From Plasmodiophora brassicae (taxonomy: Eukaryota > Endomyxa: Phytomyxea > Phytomyxea > Plasmodiophorida): a DNA stretch of 64,000 bases. Shown in pieces: positions 55,701 to 64,000 of this stretch. The notes beneath the pieces were generated by a model that saw only the letters and a program-made list of their open reading frames with translations, was not told the origin of the DNA and made no database searches. Location of the stretch: the NCBI GenBank assembly GCA_036867785.1, contig CP145410.1, forward strand, positions 372,001-436,000. Direction: 5' to 3'. The position numbers and the translations under genes are program-made. Every line of letters begins with the position of its first letter. The first letter of the stretch is position 1.

Positions 55701-56488
55701 AGGTGGTCGTACGACTGGAGAACCTGCGTGATGCCGATCAGGACACGCAGGCGACCCTCCTCCAGGTTCACAACCTGTTCCAGGACCATGCGGGCCTGAC
55801 GAACATGCGCGAGACGACGTTGACAACGGTTTACGGTCAGAGCCGGTGGAGTGCAGTGGTCGGTCACGAAGCCTGAGTGTCGCCTGATGCAGAATTCCCA
55901 CGAGCGTCGTACCTGAATGACGGGTACCTGGCGAAGGCGACGCCCGTCCTGCAATTCGCCAGGTCCGATAAGTTGATTTCGTTAGTCGACGGCGGAGGCG
56001 AAGACATGGTGGGCGGCGACCATCAGCAAGGGAAGCAGAATGCAGGTCCGCGTGTCGACAAGCGTTTCAGGGAGGGATTGCCACTGACTGCATGGCTAGA
56101 GGAGGAAGGCGTGTTCATATCGGATGTCGCGCTACAGAAGGCGAAGGGCTGGGTTCGCCGCCTGCTTGATGATAACAGCAGGGCGGTGCCTTTCCTGCCC
56201 AGGCAGATTCGAACGTTCATTTTCGAAGTGTCTGAGAAGAGAACGGTCGCGAAAGAACAGAACGAGAAGGACGCCGAGGAGCACGTATCGTCCGGCTCGC
56301 GTATCCAGATCAGGCGGGCACCTATCGAGGTTCAGGCGTTAAGTTTACCGGGCACTGGCGAAGTCGTTTTCGTTGTCTGCGCGTGTCTGGCCACCATTTC
56401 CGCGGTCGTCCTCATCCTCAGATCGAACTGGGGCAGCCCGACGACCTGGACGCAAGCTTCCAGCAAACCCGAACGACACATCGTTTAA
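52763..56488 (+). CDS. GH38 alpha-mannosidase with C-terminal membrane helix
   Basis: A glycosyl hydrolase family 38 enzyme trimming alpha-mannose from N-glycans. Nine exons close in phase: 52763-52882, 52951-53042, 53104-53198, 53253-53578, 53632-53821, 53889-54043, 54103-54844, 54906-55835 and 55893-56488, giving 1081 aa; the introns are 53-68 nt. The signal peptide is MSALSWALVACLALVAA. Catalytic signatures are HIVPHSHCDPGWLETYE (zinc His/Asp), FGWQIDPFGHS (the Asp nucleophile) and LFLHHDGITGT (zinc His). The middle and C-terminal beta domains follow, to LPRQIRTFIFEV, the usual family end. An extra ~75 residues include a hydrophobic helix (VVFVVCACLATISAVVLIL) and a short tail, so the protein is probably a type I membrane protein rather than soluble lysosomal or type II Golgi. 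Confidence 0.93.
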
Positions 56489-57038
56489 CAGCAGCGAGGC
56501 GTGATGCACGTACGCATGTAGTTATTCTATACAGCCTATTTATCTGAGCGATATATGCCGCGTGTACTCCGCCCTGGCCGACCATGCATCGTCCAGTTGA
56601 TGGCCGTAGCGTTTGCGATGGGAATGGTCACCTACGTGACCAGGCCCAGCTCGAAGATTGACTGGCATAGGTGCAGCGTATAAGCTCTTCTCGCAACCTT
56701 GCAAGGTTGAAAGTTACAAATGGCAGGTCATCAGCTATGGGATTAGAAGGCACGGAAAGTGTGAGGATCTAAGCCTCTATGGTCGTGTTTATTGAGACTG
56801 GTGAAATAACGACGGCAACTATGTCCTATAACGATTGTTTCATCGCATGAACGCTCTTCACCTGTTGACATGCTCCTGGGGAACGCTGGTGTTCGTCAGC
56901 GATGGCCGATGGGCAAGGGTGTCCGGGCAGCCGCAGGTCAGGATCTGGTACTCGCAGAGCGAGCGGGTTGACTGCGAGCTGCAATAACAGCCACGGAGTC
57001 CGCGGTCAGTTTGGCAGTTGCGCTTGGCGCCGGTCGTC
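56489..57038. other. Spacer upstream of SmG
   Basis: About 550 bp between the mannosidase and SmG genes, both on the plus strand. No coding frame with homology is present. It likely holds the mannosidase terminator and the SmG promoter. No repeat or RNA gene was identified. Confidence 0.4.
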
Positions 57039-57343
57039 ATGCCGAAAGTCGAAGGCCCCGATCTCGAGCGGTACATGGACAAGCATGTACTGCTCAAGCT
57101 CAATGCGAACCGATGCGTCAGTGGCATGCTGCGGGGGTACGACCAGTTCATGAACGTCGTCCTGGAAGATACTGTCGAGGAGGTGTCTCCCGAGGAGCGC
57201 AACAACATTGGCATCGTTGTACGTTCCATTGCCCATTATTCCACACTCATCGCGCCGGTGCTCTGACATTGGCTCGCCAGGTCGTTCGAGGAAACAGCAT
57301 CAACTTGATCGAACCTTTGGAGAAGGTCGAGGGCCGTCGCTAA
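57039..57343 (+). CDS. SNRPG: Small nuclear ribonucleoprotein SmG
   Basis: The G subunit of the Sm ring on spliceosomal snRNAs. Two exons close in phase: 57039-57218 and 57281-57343 (62-nt intron, gtacgt donor), giving 80 aa. The Sm1 motif is LERYMDKHVLLKLNANRCVS with GMLRGYDQFMNVVLED. The Sm2 motif is VVRGNSINLIEPLE, created across the intron. Length and ring-forming residues match human SmG (76 aa) and yeast SmG. The similar Lsm7 is less likely, because the sequence fits SmG's VVxRGNSI form. The ATG at 57039 opens MPKVEGPDLERYMDK. It is convergent with the TTC4 gene, 58 bp away. Confidence 0.93.
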
Positions 57344-57401
57344 GCAATACACAATAGGTTGTTGTCTATGTTGCTGGCTGGGCACTAATTGCACGTTCAT
57401 T

Positions 57402-58528
57402 TTACGTTTCTTCGAACGGCCTGACTTGTTCAGCATAGAAATCGCGGCTGGCCGCCGACGTCACAAGGAAGGTCGGCATCTCGTGATAAATAGTGTACGA
57501 TGGCCTTGCCAGCACATCAGCCAGGGTGGCGTCCAGCGGGACGGGAATGAGCGCTTCGCTTGTTTCGTTCTTGCGGTAGTGGACGCGCCAGTCGTCAACA
57601 TTCCTATAGTGGCCACTGGTGTCCCAATCAGCACCCGTCATCTGCTGCAACTGTTCACGAAACGTGACGCGCTCGTCCCAGTCGCGAACCGTGTCCGACG
57701 TGTGATGTTCCAAGTACAATAACATCACCGGCCAATGCAAGACATCGTCCGCATCGACGTACGGCTGGAATTCGTCCATGCCCATCGGTCTCAATGCGCT
57801 TGGACCACCCTCTTCTTCCTCGCCATCCGTGTCATCGCCTTCGTCACCAACCATTCGCAGGTTTCGCGATGCACACGCCGCTTGAAGTTTCGCTCGTCGT
57901 GAGCGTTCCTCTTCAGCTCGGGCTTGCTTCTCGGCCCGTTTCCGGCGTTCCGATGCAAGCGCGTCCCGAGTCAGATTGAACAGAGCCCTGACCTTCTCGC
58001 TCTTTGGGTCGATACGTAGCGCAGAGAGCGCGTACTCCATCGACGATTTGTACCGGCCAAGTCGAGAGCATGCCTGGGCGGCCCGGTAGAGGATTTTCAC
58101 ATTGGATGGCGTGATCTCCAACGCAGCCTGACAGTCCGACAAGGCACGGCCCAGGTTGCCCAGCTGCAAGTTCACATGCGCTCGATTGCCAAGGATCGTC
58201 GCCTTCAACGCCTCGTTCGTCGGGCCCGCATCCAGGGCATTCGTGTAGTATTGCACCGCGTCGGACCAGCGTTTCCTACCGAGCCGGAAGGCTTCGTTCC
58301 CACTTTCCTTCAAGTTTTCAGCAATATCTGTCCACCAATCACAATCTGCATCGCTCCCCTCGTGCAGAAGAACAACTCACCGTTGGGGTCCTCATCGGCA
58401 ACCAACGCCTGGATGGCCTCAATGTCAGTAGACACGTGTCCGCCCTCTGCAGGCAGGGCGTCCATAAACAACGGCATCTCCTGGAAACGGCGTTCCAGTT
58501 CCATGTCCTCAGAGCTCAGGCGCGTCAT
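57402..58528 (-). CDS. TTC4: TTC4/Cns1 Hsp90 co-chaperone
   Basis: A TPR co-chaperone linking Hsp90/Hsp70 to client folding, with eEF2 as a client in yeast. Two exons close in phase: 58528-58381 and 58327-57402 (53-nt intron), giving 357 aa. An N-terminal helix (MELERRFQEMPLFMDALP) precedes LKESGNEAFRLGRKRWSDAV, the start of three TPRs. GNRAHVNLQLGNLGRALSDC, the carboxylate-clamp repeat, and LYRAAQACSRLGRYKSSMEY follow. A charged linker and the C-terminal wheel domain contain FQPYVDADDVLHWPVMLLYL, matching the Cns1/TTC4-specific HWPVxFLYPE region. The clamp residues (Lys/Asn) are retained. Confidence 0.9.
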
Positions 58529-59794
58529 GACGAAAACTGCAGCTCCACGCAGTCCGTAAAACCTTGTCGAGACAGCGTTGCGCCAGCAATTTGCGCCGCG
58601 CAGCGCTGTTCAAGCACACGTCGCCCCCGTTCGGTGCAAGGAAAGCGACTCATGAAACATGCAACTCGGATAACGGATTGCTGCCTCAAGACGTCATTGC
58701 TACATCGAGTCAGAACCTTGTTTTGTAATAGCTGCCTGCAGCTCGGCGGCAAAGAACGAAATGCGAAGTTACTAGAACACCGAGGTCGGACGTTACATTG
58801 TGCCCGGGCAGTGAAATCATCAACGAAAAGCCTGCCAATGTACTACGATGTGACAAGTTCCCAACAGCTGCATAGGCAGTTGGTGTTAGATGCATCGCCA
58901 CCAAACCTCAAGCATGGCATCGCGTAACGAGATCTGTGAGGAATTGGGTTTCAGCGGCCGTACACGCCGTATACGAGACGTTGGAGTCGGACATTGTCCA
59001 AATTAGCAGCACGCGAGCGTTCCTTTCTCATTATCCGATGTGGCGTTTGTCCGTTGTGGGTTGCTTTCAATCGCGCTACCAAGCGTTGGAAAACCGCAGA
59101 GAACTCGTCCTGCAAACGCGATTGAACCGCTCGCATTCACAATCGATAAACAAAAGCTGACCTTTCCGGTACGGTTAATCTCAGGTGATGATGGAGGCGT
59201 TAGAGGAAGAGTTGGCGCTCCGCCGGCCTGAGTTTGACGCGACCAACCTCCACCGTCACCCTCCCCCACCGTGTCCTTGTTTACCAAGCAGTCCACGTCA
59301 GTTCCACACGCCAGAACTGAATGAAGGACGTTCTGAGAAGACGATAATGTGAACAACGATCGACAGCAAGCCCGTGATACCTCACGTTGTCGGACGGCCT
59401 TGTCAACGCCGTCAATTGCTTCGCCTTGGAGAGCAGCTCACGTGAAGGCAGTCCTGTGATATTATGTCAGTGGAGACAAACGTCTGCAGAAAAACATGCC
59501 CAGTAGCGAACCATAGCGCGTATGCAAGCACGCAAGCGCAAGCACGTGATCCAGACACGGGTCATCATCGGCCAGCTCCGCCTCAGTTACCGCCTCCAGC
59601 AGCTTCGTCGCCGACCCCATCGTGACGACACAGCCCCGTTTCAAAAATGACGCAACGGTTTCCTGTCGCCCTCATCATGAGACTGCAGTCGCCCAGTGCC
59701 GGTCTGCCGGACCTGCCACGGGAATGTCGCATGGCGGCGCCACCCGACGATTCCACCGCCGCGCCCGTTGCCGTTGCGCACTCCGGCAGACAGG
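58529..59794. other. Promoter-proximal and unassigned region between TTC4 and Nup58
   Basis: About 1.27 kb. The only frame with normal protein composition is a 60-codon minus-strand one (59644 to 59462), containing a helical stretch ATKLLEAVTEAELADDDPCL followed by DHVLALACLHTRYGSLLG. It could be an exon of a small gene, but I cannot extend it in phase or name it. Other frames are short and overlapping. The TTC4 and Nup58 genes diverge across this stretch. No repeats are seen. Confidence 0.3.
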
Positions 59795-61403
59795 ATGACG
59801 TCGTTGTTCGGCGGATTCGGGTCTGTGATTCGCGTTCGGTTCGCTGTGATATGACGCTGGCTGACCGGGTGGGCCCAGGACGACAGCGGCGCCGTCGTCA
59901 GGCGCGCTGACGGTGCCGGTTACGGACGAGATCGTCCAGCTCAGCACGCCGTTCTCGAAGCTGCCGGCGAATCGTCAGGCGGATTTGGAGAGGATCGAGT
60001 AGGGCGCAATCGTTTACGTTCACATGTGCCAGATGCTGACAGGTATGGGAAGTGCCGAGTTTCAGAAACAATCGCTGGTGAGCGCCGAAATCGATCGCCT
60101 TTTGGAAGAGGCAGAGCGCAACGAAGCGTTTTCAATGGCGGACATCTCTCGGCTCGAGCAACGTCTCAAATTGCTCCAACTTCAGATTAAGCGGACTCGT
60201 AACAGCCTGCTGGGGTTCAGAGAAGAGGTGTGCTGGCATACTGTTCTGCCAACTACGTCCCTTAGCTGCTCGTTAGATGCGGCGCGAGTTGAAGCACGGT
60301 GAACAAGCACTGTTTGCAAATGCTCGCCTCAAGCACAAGAGTATTCAGCAGCTGTGGCCACAGTTGCCTTCGAGGTATGCGCCCGTTCACTTTGCTGCCT
60401 CATCTATCCTTGACTAAATAACGTACGCAGGTATTTCTTCGATAAGATGGAGGAATTTCGTGGGCGCATCACAAAGCTCATGCAGGACGTGGAGGATATT
60501 CAACACCACCTGAGTGCGAACCCGTCCCAGCAGTCTCCGCCGCAAAGTTAGACGTTTCCACTATGTCCTTCATGTTATCGTTTCTTACATTGGTCCAGTG
60601 CTGCATGCCCTCCTGTCGAACACCCATAACGAAGTCGTTGCGCTCAGCTGTGAAGTCGCCCGGGTCCATTCGATTGTCAACCAACAGAAAGAGACGTTCA
60701 TTGACGAAAAGATCTCAAAGAAAGCCGACCCGTTTGAGGTTGCTCCGAAGAGGGACGAGTCAGGTAGCAGTACTGCATGTCTGTTTGCATGTAACATGGC
60801 TGACCGAAGTTCCCCATAGTGGTCCAACAACAACAGCTCTTACTGTTGACCGCGCCGCCAGCAGCGCAGCCTGGTGCCGCTCCAGCATCGACATATCCTG
60901 CACTGGGAGCGCCGCCTGGTCAGCAGCAATCTACAGGCTTTGGTGCGACTACAGGGTCTGGGCTATTCGGAGTCCAACCGCAGTCCACGCCGGGAATGTT
61001 TGGCACGCAACCGACGAGTCTCTTTGGTGGATCTCAGCAGCAACAACCACCACAGCAACAGCAACAGTCGTCGTCCCTATTTGGCTCCTCGACTCCTGGG
61101 ACAGCATCAACGTTGTTCGGATCAAATTCGGCGCCTGCATTCGGGCAGACCGGTCAGTCCGCGACGCAGCCGACCTCGCTGTTCGGACAGTCTACTCAGC
61201 AACCTGGTTCGGCATCCGGCTTTGGTGCATCATCGACTCCGCAAACGAACCTGTTCGGTTCATCAGCAACAGCAGCGCCGCAGTCGTCTCTCTTTGGCGG
61301 CGCAGCGCCGGCCTCGACAGGCACAATGTCGTTGTTCGGTACATCAACGCAAGCGCCCGCCACGACCTCGACCACGCCGTTCCAGTTCGGCGCCACGAGA
61401 TGA
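59795..61403 (+). CDS. NUP58: FG nucleoporin, Nup58/NUPL1-like
   Basis: A channel nucleoporin of the Nup62-Nup58-Nup54 complex. Seven exons close in phase: 59795-59820, 59879-59998, 60053-60227, 60277-60374, 60431-60546, 60599-60763 and 60820-61403, giving 427 aa; the introns are 49-58 nt. The first exon is only 26 nt and encodes MTSLFGGFG. The Nup58 start of the coiled-coil region, VPVTDEIVQLSTPF, follows. Coiled coils include LLEEAERNEAFSMADISRLE, and YFFDKMEEFRGRITKLMQDV matches the YF-IL-QFE segment of p58. HNEVVALSCEVARVHSIVNQ is next. The last exon encodes an FG tail with repeated SLFG, TLFG and GFGA motifs in Gln/Ser/Thr-rich spacers. The exon 2-3 acceptor was chosen by phase and is the weakest junction. 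Confidence 0.88.
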
Positions 61404-61656
61404 CGTTCATAAATGAAACCATGTTCGGGATATATCAACCTATATCGGAGCGTTCACCTAACAAAGGCATCGTTGCCGGCTAGTCGTGCATTTTTGTGGT
61501 TTGCGAGGGTCAGCCTCGACAGTCGAGCCCCGACAGTTGACCAATGCTGGTTTGGCAGTGCGTAACCAAACGCGTGGCTCTGTGGACCGGTCCGGTCCCA
61601 AGTCGTCCCCCGGAGTTCGCGTTAGGGTTCCCTTTCCAAGTACGTACCTGTATACC

Positions 61657-62658
61657 ATGACAGCGGCCCACCTCCTTGTAGTCGCTCTCTACGTTATCGG
61701 CCATGTGGCGCTCGCTATGGACGTCGATCTGGAACGCAACACGCCGTTTGAGTCACTGGATGCTCGCGAGGCCGACCCGTTGCTGAAGCGATTGATGGTG
61801 GTCTTCAAGGACAGTCCCGGTACGAAAAACAGGACGCTATCGCCCTGCCATCATGCGGTCCTTGCCCAGCCAATGGCATGGGGGTTCGCCGCGATGGAAC
61901 GGCAGCAGGCAATCGTTGATAGCCTTTGGAACCTCGTGGCGCCTCGTGCTGCCAACGGCACGATTGGTACCATGATGCTCACAACCGTAACCAACCTCAT
62001 TGCTCTCGCGCCGTTCCTGGCATCCCTGCTCCCGTTCAGCTACGCCGCCGTGTACGCATACGCGTATACCCACAATTACGCGAGCACTGTCCCTGCCAAC
62101 GGTAATAGCAACAACGCCAACTGCACGCCATTCAACACTTCGAGAACGGGCGTACTTGTGGCGCTCATCGTCATGGCGTCGCATGCGGTCATCACGTTCG
62201 TCGCCAAGGTATTAGAGCCGGCGATCAACCAGATGTCAAATCCGGCATCACGCACGTCGGTCGCCAAATGGATCGGCGTGGTCGGCTGCATGATCATCAC
62301 AGTGTTCGGCGGGGCGGCACTGAAGTCCATCCTGAATGGGTCCGCGTCCGGTGTTGAGTTTCTGTCCGGGATCCTATACGCCCTGCCGATGGCGGTTATC
62401 AGCTACTCCAGCAACTTGGCAAGCGTGCAGGGCAAGACGAGCGTTGGCAGTGGGTCGCTTCGTGCGACAAGTGCTCTTATCGCTGGGATCAGCGCTGCGG
62501 CTTTGGCCGCCTATCAGGGGAATGACTCCGCCAAACAATTCGTCACTGGGGTGCTGATGGGGCTCGCAGACGCCGGTCAGTTCGTACCTGCCATTGGGCA
62601 GCCTATGTTGGGTGCACCCGCGTCGCCGATCTGTACACTGCACAACGCGGCACCATGA
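61657..62658 (+). CDS. Unknown multi-pass membrane protein
   Basis: An intronless gene of 333 aa. The ATG at 61657 gives a signal-like start (MTAAHLLVVALYVIGHVALA). A ~65-residue charged luminal stretch follows, then five or six hydrophobic segments. These include MMLTTVT...LIALAPFLASLLPFSYAAVY, GVLVALIVMASHAVITFVA, GVVGCMIITVFGGAALK, and two Gly/Ala/Ser-rich helices near the C-terminus (GILYALPMAVISYSSN and SALIAGISAAALAAYQG). N-glycosylation sequons occur in the luminal stretch and between helices. I recognise no family. The Gly/Ala-rich packing could suit a small channel or adhesion protein, but nothing decides this. An upstream in-frame extension to 61486 is unlikely to be coding. Confidence 0.55.
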   Translation: MTAAHLLVVALYVIGHVALAMDVDLERNTPFESLDAREADPLLKRLMVVFKDSPGTKNRTLSPCHHAVLAQPMAWGFAAMERQQAIVDSLWNLVAPRAANGTIGTMMLTTVTNLIALAPFLASLLPFSYAAVYAYAYTHNYASTVPANGNSNNANCTPFNTSRTGVLVALIVMASHAVITFVAKVLEPAINQMSNPASRTSVAKWIGVVGCMIITVFGGAALKSILNGSASGVEFLSGILYALPMAVISYSSNLASVQGKTSVGSGSLRATSALIAGISAAALAAYQGNDSAKQFVTGVLMGLADAGQFVPAIGQPMLGAPASPICTLHNAAP

Positions 62659-63570
62659 CAGCAGTCATTGCCGTCTGCGGTGCATTTCGGGTTGACGTAA
62701 TCGTGTTATAAATTTCGTTGGCGTTTGTAATAGTAACCGGCGCGAAGCATTAACAGCGGCTTGCCACGTTGATGATGATCGGTCATCATGGCAGCTGTTC
62801 CGGCACTCGCAGCCGTTGTCGCCTTGCCGTTCGCGCTCTAGTGAACGACGAGGCATGCTCTCAGACTGTGTAGCTGACACCTGCATGGGCACTGTCGATT
62901 CTACATACAGTCGGGTAGCGCAATGACCGTTCAGCCGTCGTCCTTTGACTTCTTCTACTAAAATGGTTATGGCGATCCCAAACGCATGAGGACCATGTAC
63001 ACAGTGCCGCTGCACCTGAGTGTGCTGCATGTCGACGACGCTGTCAACAGGCACGGTTGCGACGCTTCGACGATTCTTGTACGGACCGAGCCATGTGAGC
63101 AAGCCGCGATATGTCGAAGGCACGTTGACCACACGCTTCATCGTGACCATCGTCTGTACTAGGTAACGCGGGCACATGTTGTTGCTGCTGCTGTGCGACA
63201 GGAGTTTGCCGCTACCGGGTGAAGCAGCGGAAGGTGGCTGCCCCCAGAAACAACCGCAATCGCAGCAGCAAGTGCAGCCACAACCACAGCAGAGCTCTGT
63301 CTTGCAAGGACGGGGCGATGCGCCTATCATGCAAACGGAAGTGCAACCGGGGACCTGCTTCGTAGGCACCGCTTCCTCACCGAACATGGTCCCGCAGCGA
63401 TATGCGTGATTTGATCGCAGCAAATAGACCGTCTGTGATGCAAATCCAGAGGCGTTCGTTGACTTTGGGAATGTATTCATCAGAGTATTATCTGCAATGG
63501 ATTATTACAACGTTTGTCGTCTGTGGAAGTTGAACGTACCCTCCTGGCTGGACGGGGGCCCTGCATGCCC
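62659..63570. other. Spacer with CAG/CAA-rich low-complexity stretch
   Basis: About 900 bp between the membrane protein and mL54. Around 63230-63300 a CAG/CAA/CCA-rich run would encode Q/P on the plus strand (frame 63176-63409, opening MLLLLLCDRS) and C/G on the minus strand (frame 63480 to 62665, 271 codons). The long minus frame has irregular composition and no homology, and the Cys run is simply the complement of the Gln codons. I call neither a gene with confidence. Confidence 0.35.
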
Positions 63571-63873
63571 TTAGATGCCTTCTACAGCATTAGCATTTTT
63601 GATCTTGTTCGATCGATACAGTTTGAACAGACGTCGCTTCTGCTTGGCGCTGAGCTGTTCGGCCGGAATCTTCTTCAGGTCGAGCAGCGTCGGCGCCGGG
63701 TCCGTGAGCCCCCACAGCCAATCCGGATACGATTCCGGTGCCTTGGCCGCCTCCTTCCCCTCCATGATATTGCAGAAGTCCAGGTTCACAGGCTCTAGCG
63801 ATTCCGGCACGACCGCCAACGATCGACGCCCTCGCGACGCCACGACCCGCAGTACGGGCAGCGCCCTCATCAT
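63571..63873 (-). CDS. MRPL54: Mitochondrial ribosomal protein mL54 (MRPL54/Mrpl37)
   Basis: A component of the mitochondrial large ribosomal subunit. The ATG at 63873 gives a 100-aa protein with an Arg-rich presequence (MMRALPVLRVVASRGRRSLA). The family core follows: YPDWLWGLTDPAPTLLDL (the YPxWLW signature), then the basic RLFKLYRSNKIKNANA helix that ends mL54 proteins. No intron is seen in the coding part. The longer frame up to 63984 has no homology and is probably leader. It is the last gene before the right edge of the window. Confidence 0.85.
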   Translation of the reverse strand: MMRALPVLRVVASRGRRSLAVVPESLEPVNLDFCNIMEGKEAAKAPESYPDWLWGLTDPAPTLLDLKKIPAEQLSAKQKRRLFKLYRSNKIKNANAVEGI

Positions 63874-64000
63874 CGGCACGCAGTCCACCGCCGACCGCGG
63901 AAAACAGTGCAGACGGCCCCCGCGGCCCGTTGCCGTTGGCGTCTGCCCAATCCACACTCTGCACCAGGGCGCTGTGCCGAACACCTATGCGTACAAACGC

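Noticed and set aside
62665-63480. A 271-codon minus frame with a Cys-rich run
   Set aside because: The Cys run is the complement of a CAG/CAA repeat. The rest has irregular composition and no homology.
1-64000. tRNA or rRNA genes, CRISPR arrays, bacterial insertion sequences
   Set aside because: Reading through both strands, I found no B-box-like GGTTCGANTCC in a cloverleaf context, no regularly spaced repeats, and no transposase-like proteins. A tRNAscan or Infernal run would be needed to exclude small RNAs fully.

Overview
This window is nuclear DNA from a GC-rich, intron-bearing, unicellular eukaryote. Genes lie on both strands with short spacers. Almost every gene with recognisable homology is cut by GT-AG introns of only about 45-70 nt, and one carries a perfect TACTAAC branch-point box. 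The cargo is purely eukaryotic: Elongator ELP3, SmG, a nucleoporin, DNA polymerase kappa, Golgi golgin, TTC4, inositol-pentakisphosphate kinase. There are no bacterial operons, CRISPR arrays or insertion sequences. A mitochondrially targeted PPR protein with a DYW-like C-terminus points to a protist with a plant-type mitochondrial RNA-editing factor. Nucleariid-like opisthokonts, amoebozoans and heteroloboseans would all fit; the species cannot be fixed from this sequence.

Layout. 1-9.5 kb: start of a C3HC zinc-finger (NIPA/Rsm1-like) gene, NAD kinase, a tandem pair of small Cys-rich PPxY proteins, ELP3, a TTC39/Iml2-type TPR protein and a CENP-X/MHF2 histone-fold protein. 9.5-27 kb: a dispersed repeat, DNA polymerase kappa, a coiled-coil protein, the PPR-DYW-like protein, a giant LRR/coiled-coil/TPR protein, a GRAB-domain golgin and mitochondrial isoleucyl-tRNA synthetase. 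27-37 kb: a sparse region holding four tandem paralogues of a PAS-domain family, two of which share duplicated promoters, plus a small PA14-like gene. 37-44 kb: a PHO84-type phosphate transporter with a 17-nt exon, and a long zinc-ribbon/F-BAR protein. 44-48 kb: a decayed fragment and three intact copies of an intronless multi-pass membrane family. 48-57 kb: BSD-domain protein, inositol-pentakisphosphate 2-kinase, a CTP-dependent DAG/dolichol-kinase-type membrane protein, a LEA2-like membrane protein and a GH38 alpha-mannosidase. 57-64 kb: SmG, TTC4/Cns1, a Nup58-type FG nucleoporin, an unknown membrane protein and mitochondrial ribosomal protein mL54.

The conserved genes are scattered housekeeping functions with no common pathway. 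The lineage-specific content is the pair of tandem families (PAS, 27-37 kb; seven-helix membrane proteins, 44-48 kb). They look like locally expanding sensory or regulatory families and are the most likely novel biology here. Splice junctions were placed by hand, using reading phase and family conservation. Where I list exons, the phases close exactly. Genes whose introns were only partly resolved are marked as such.
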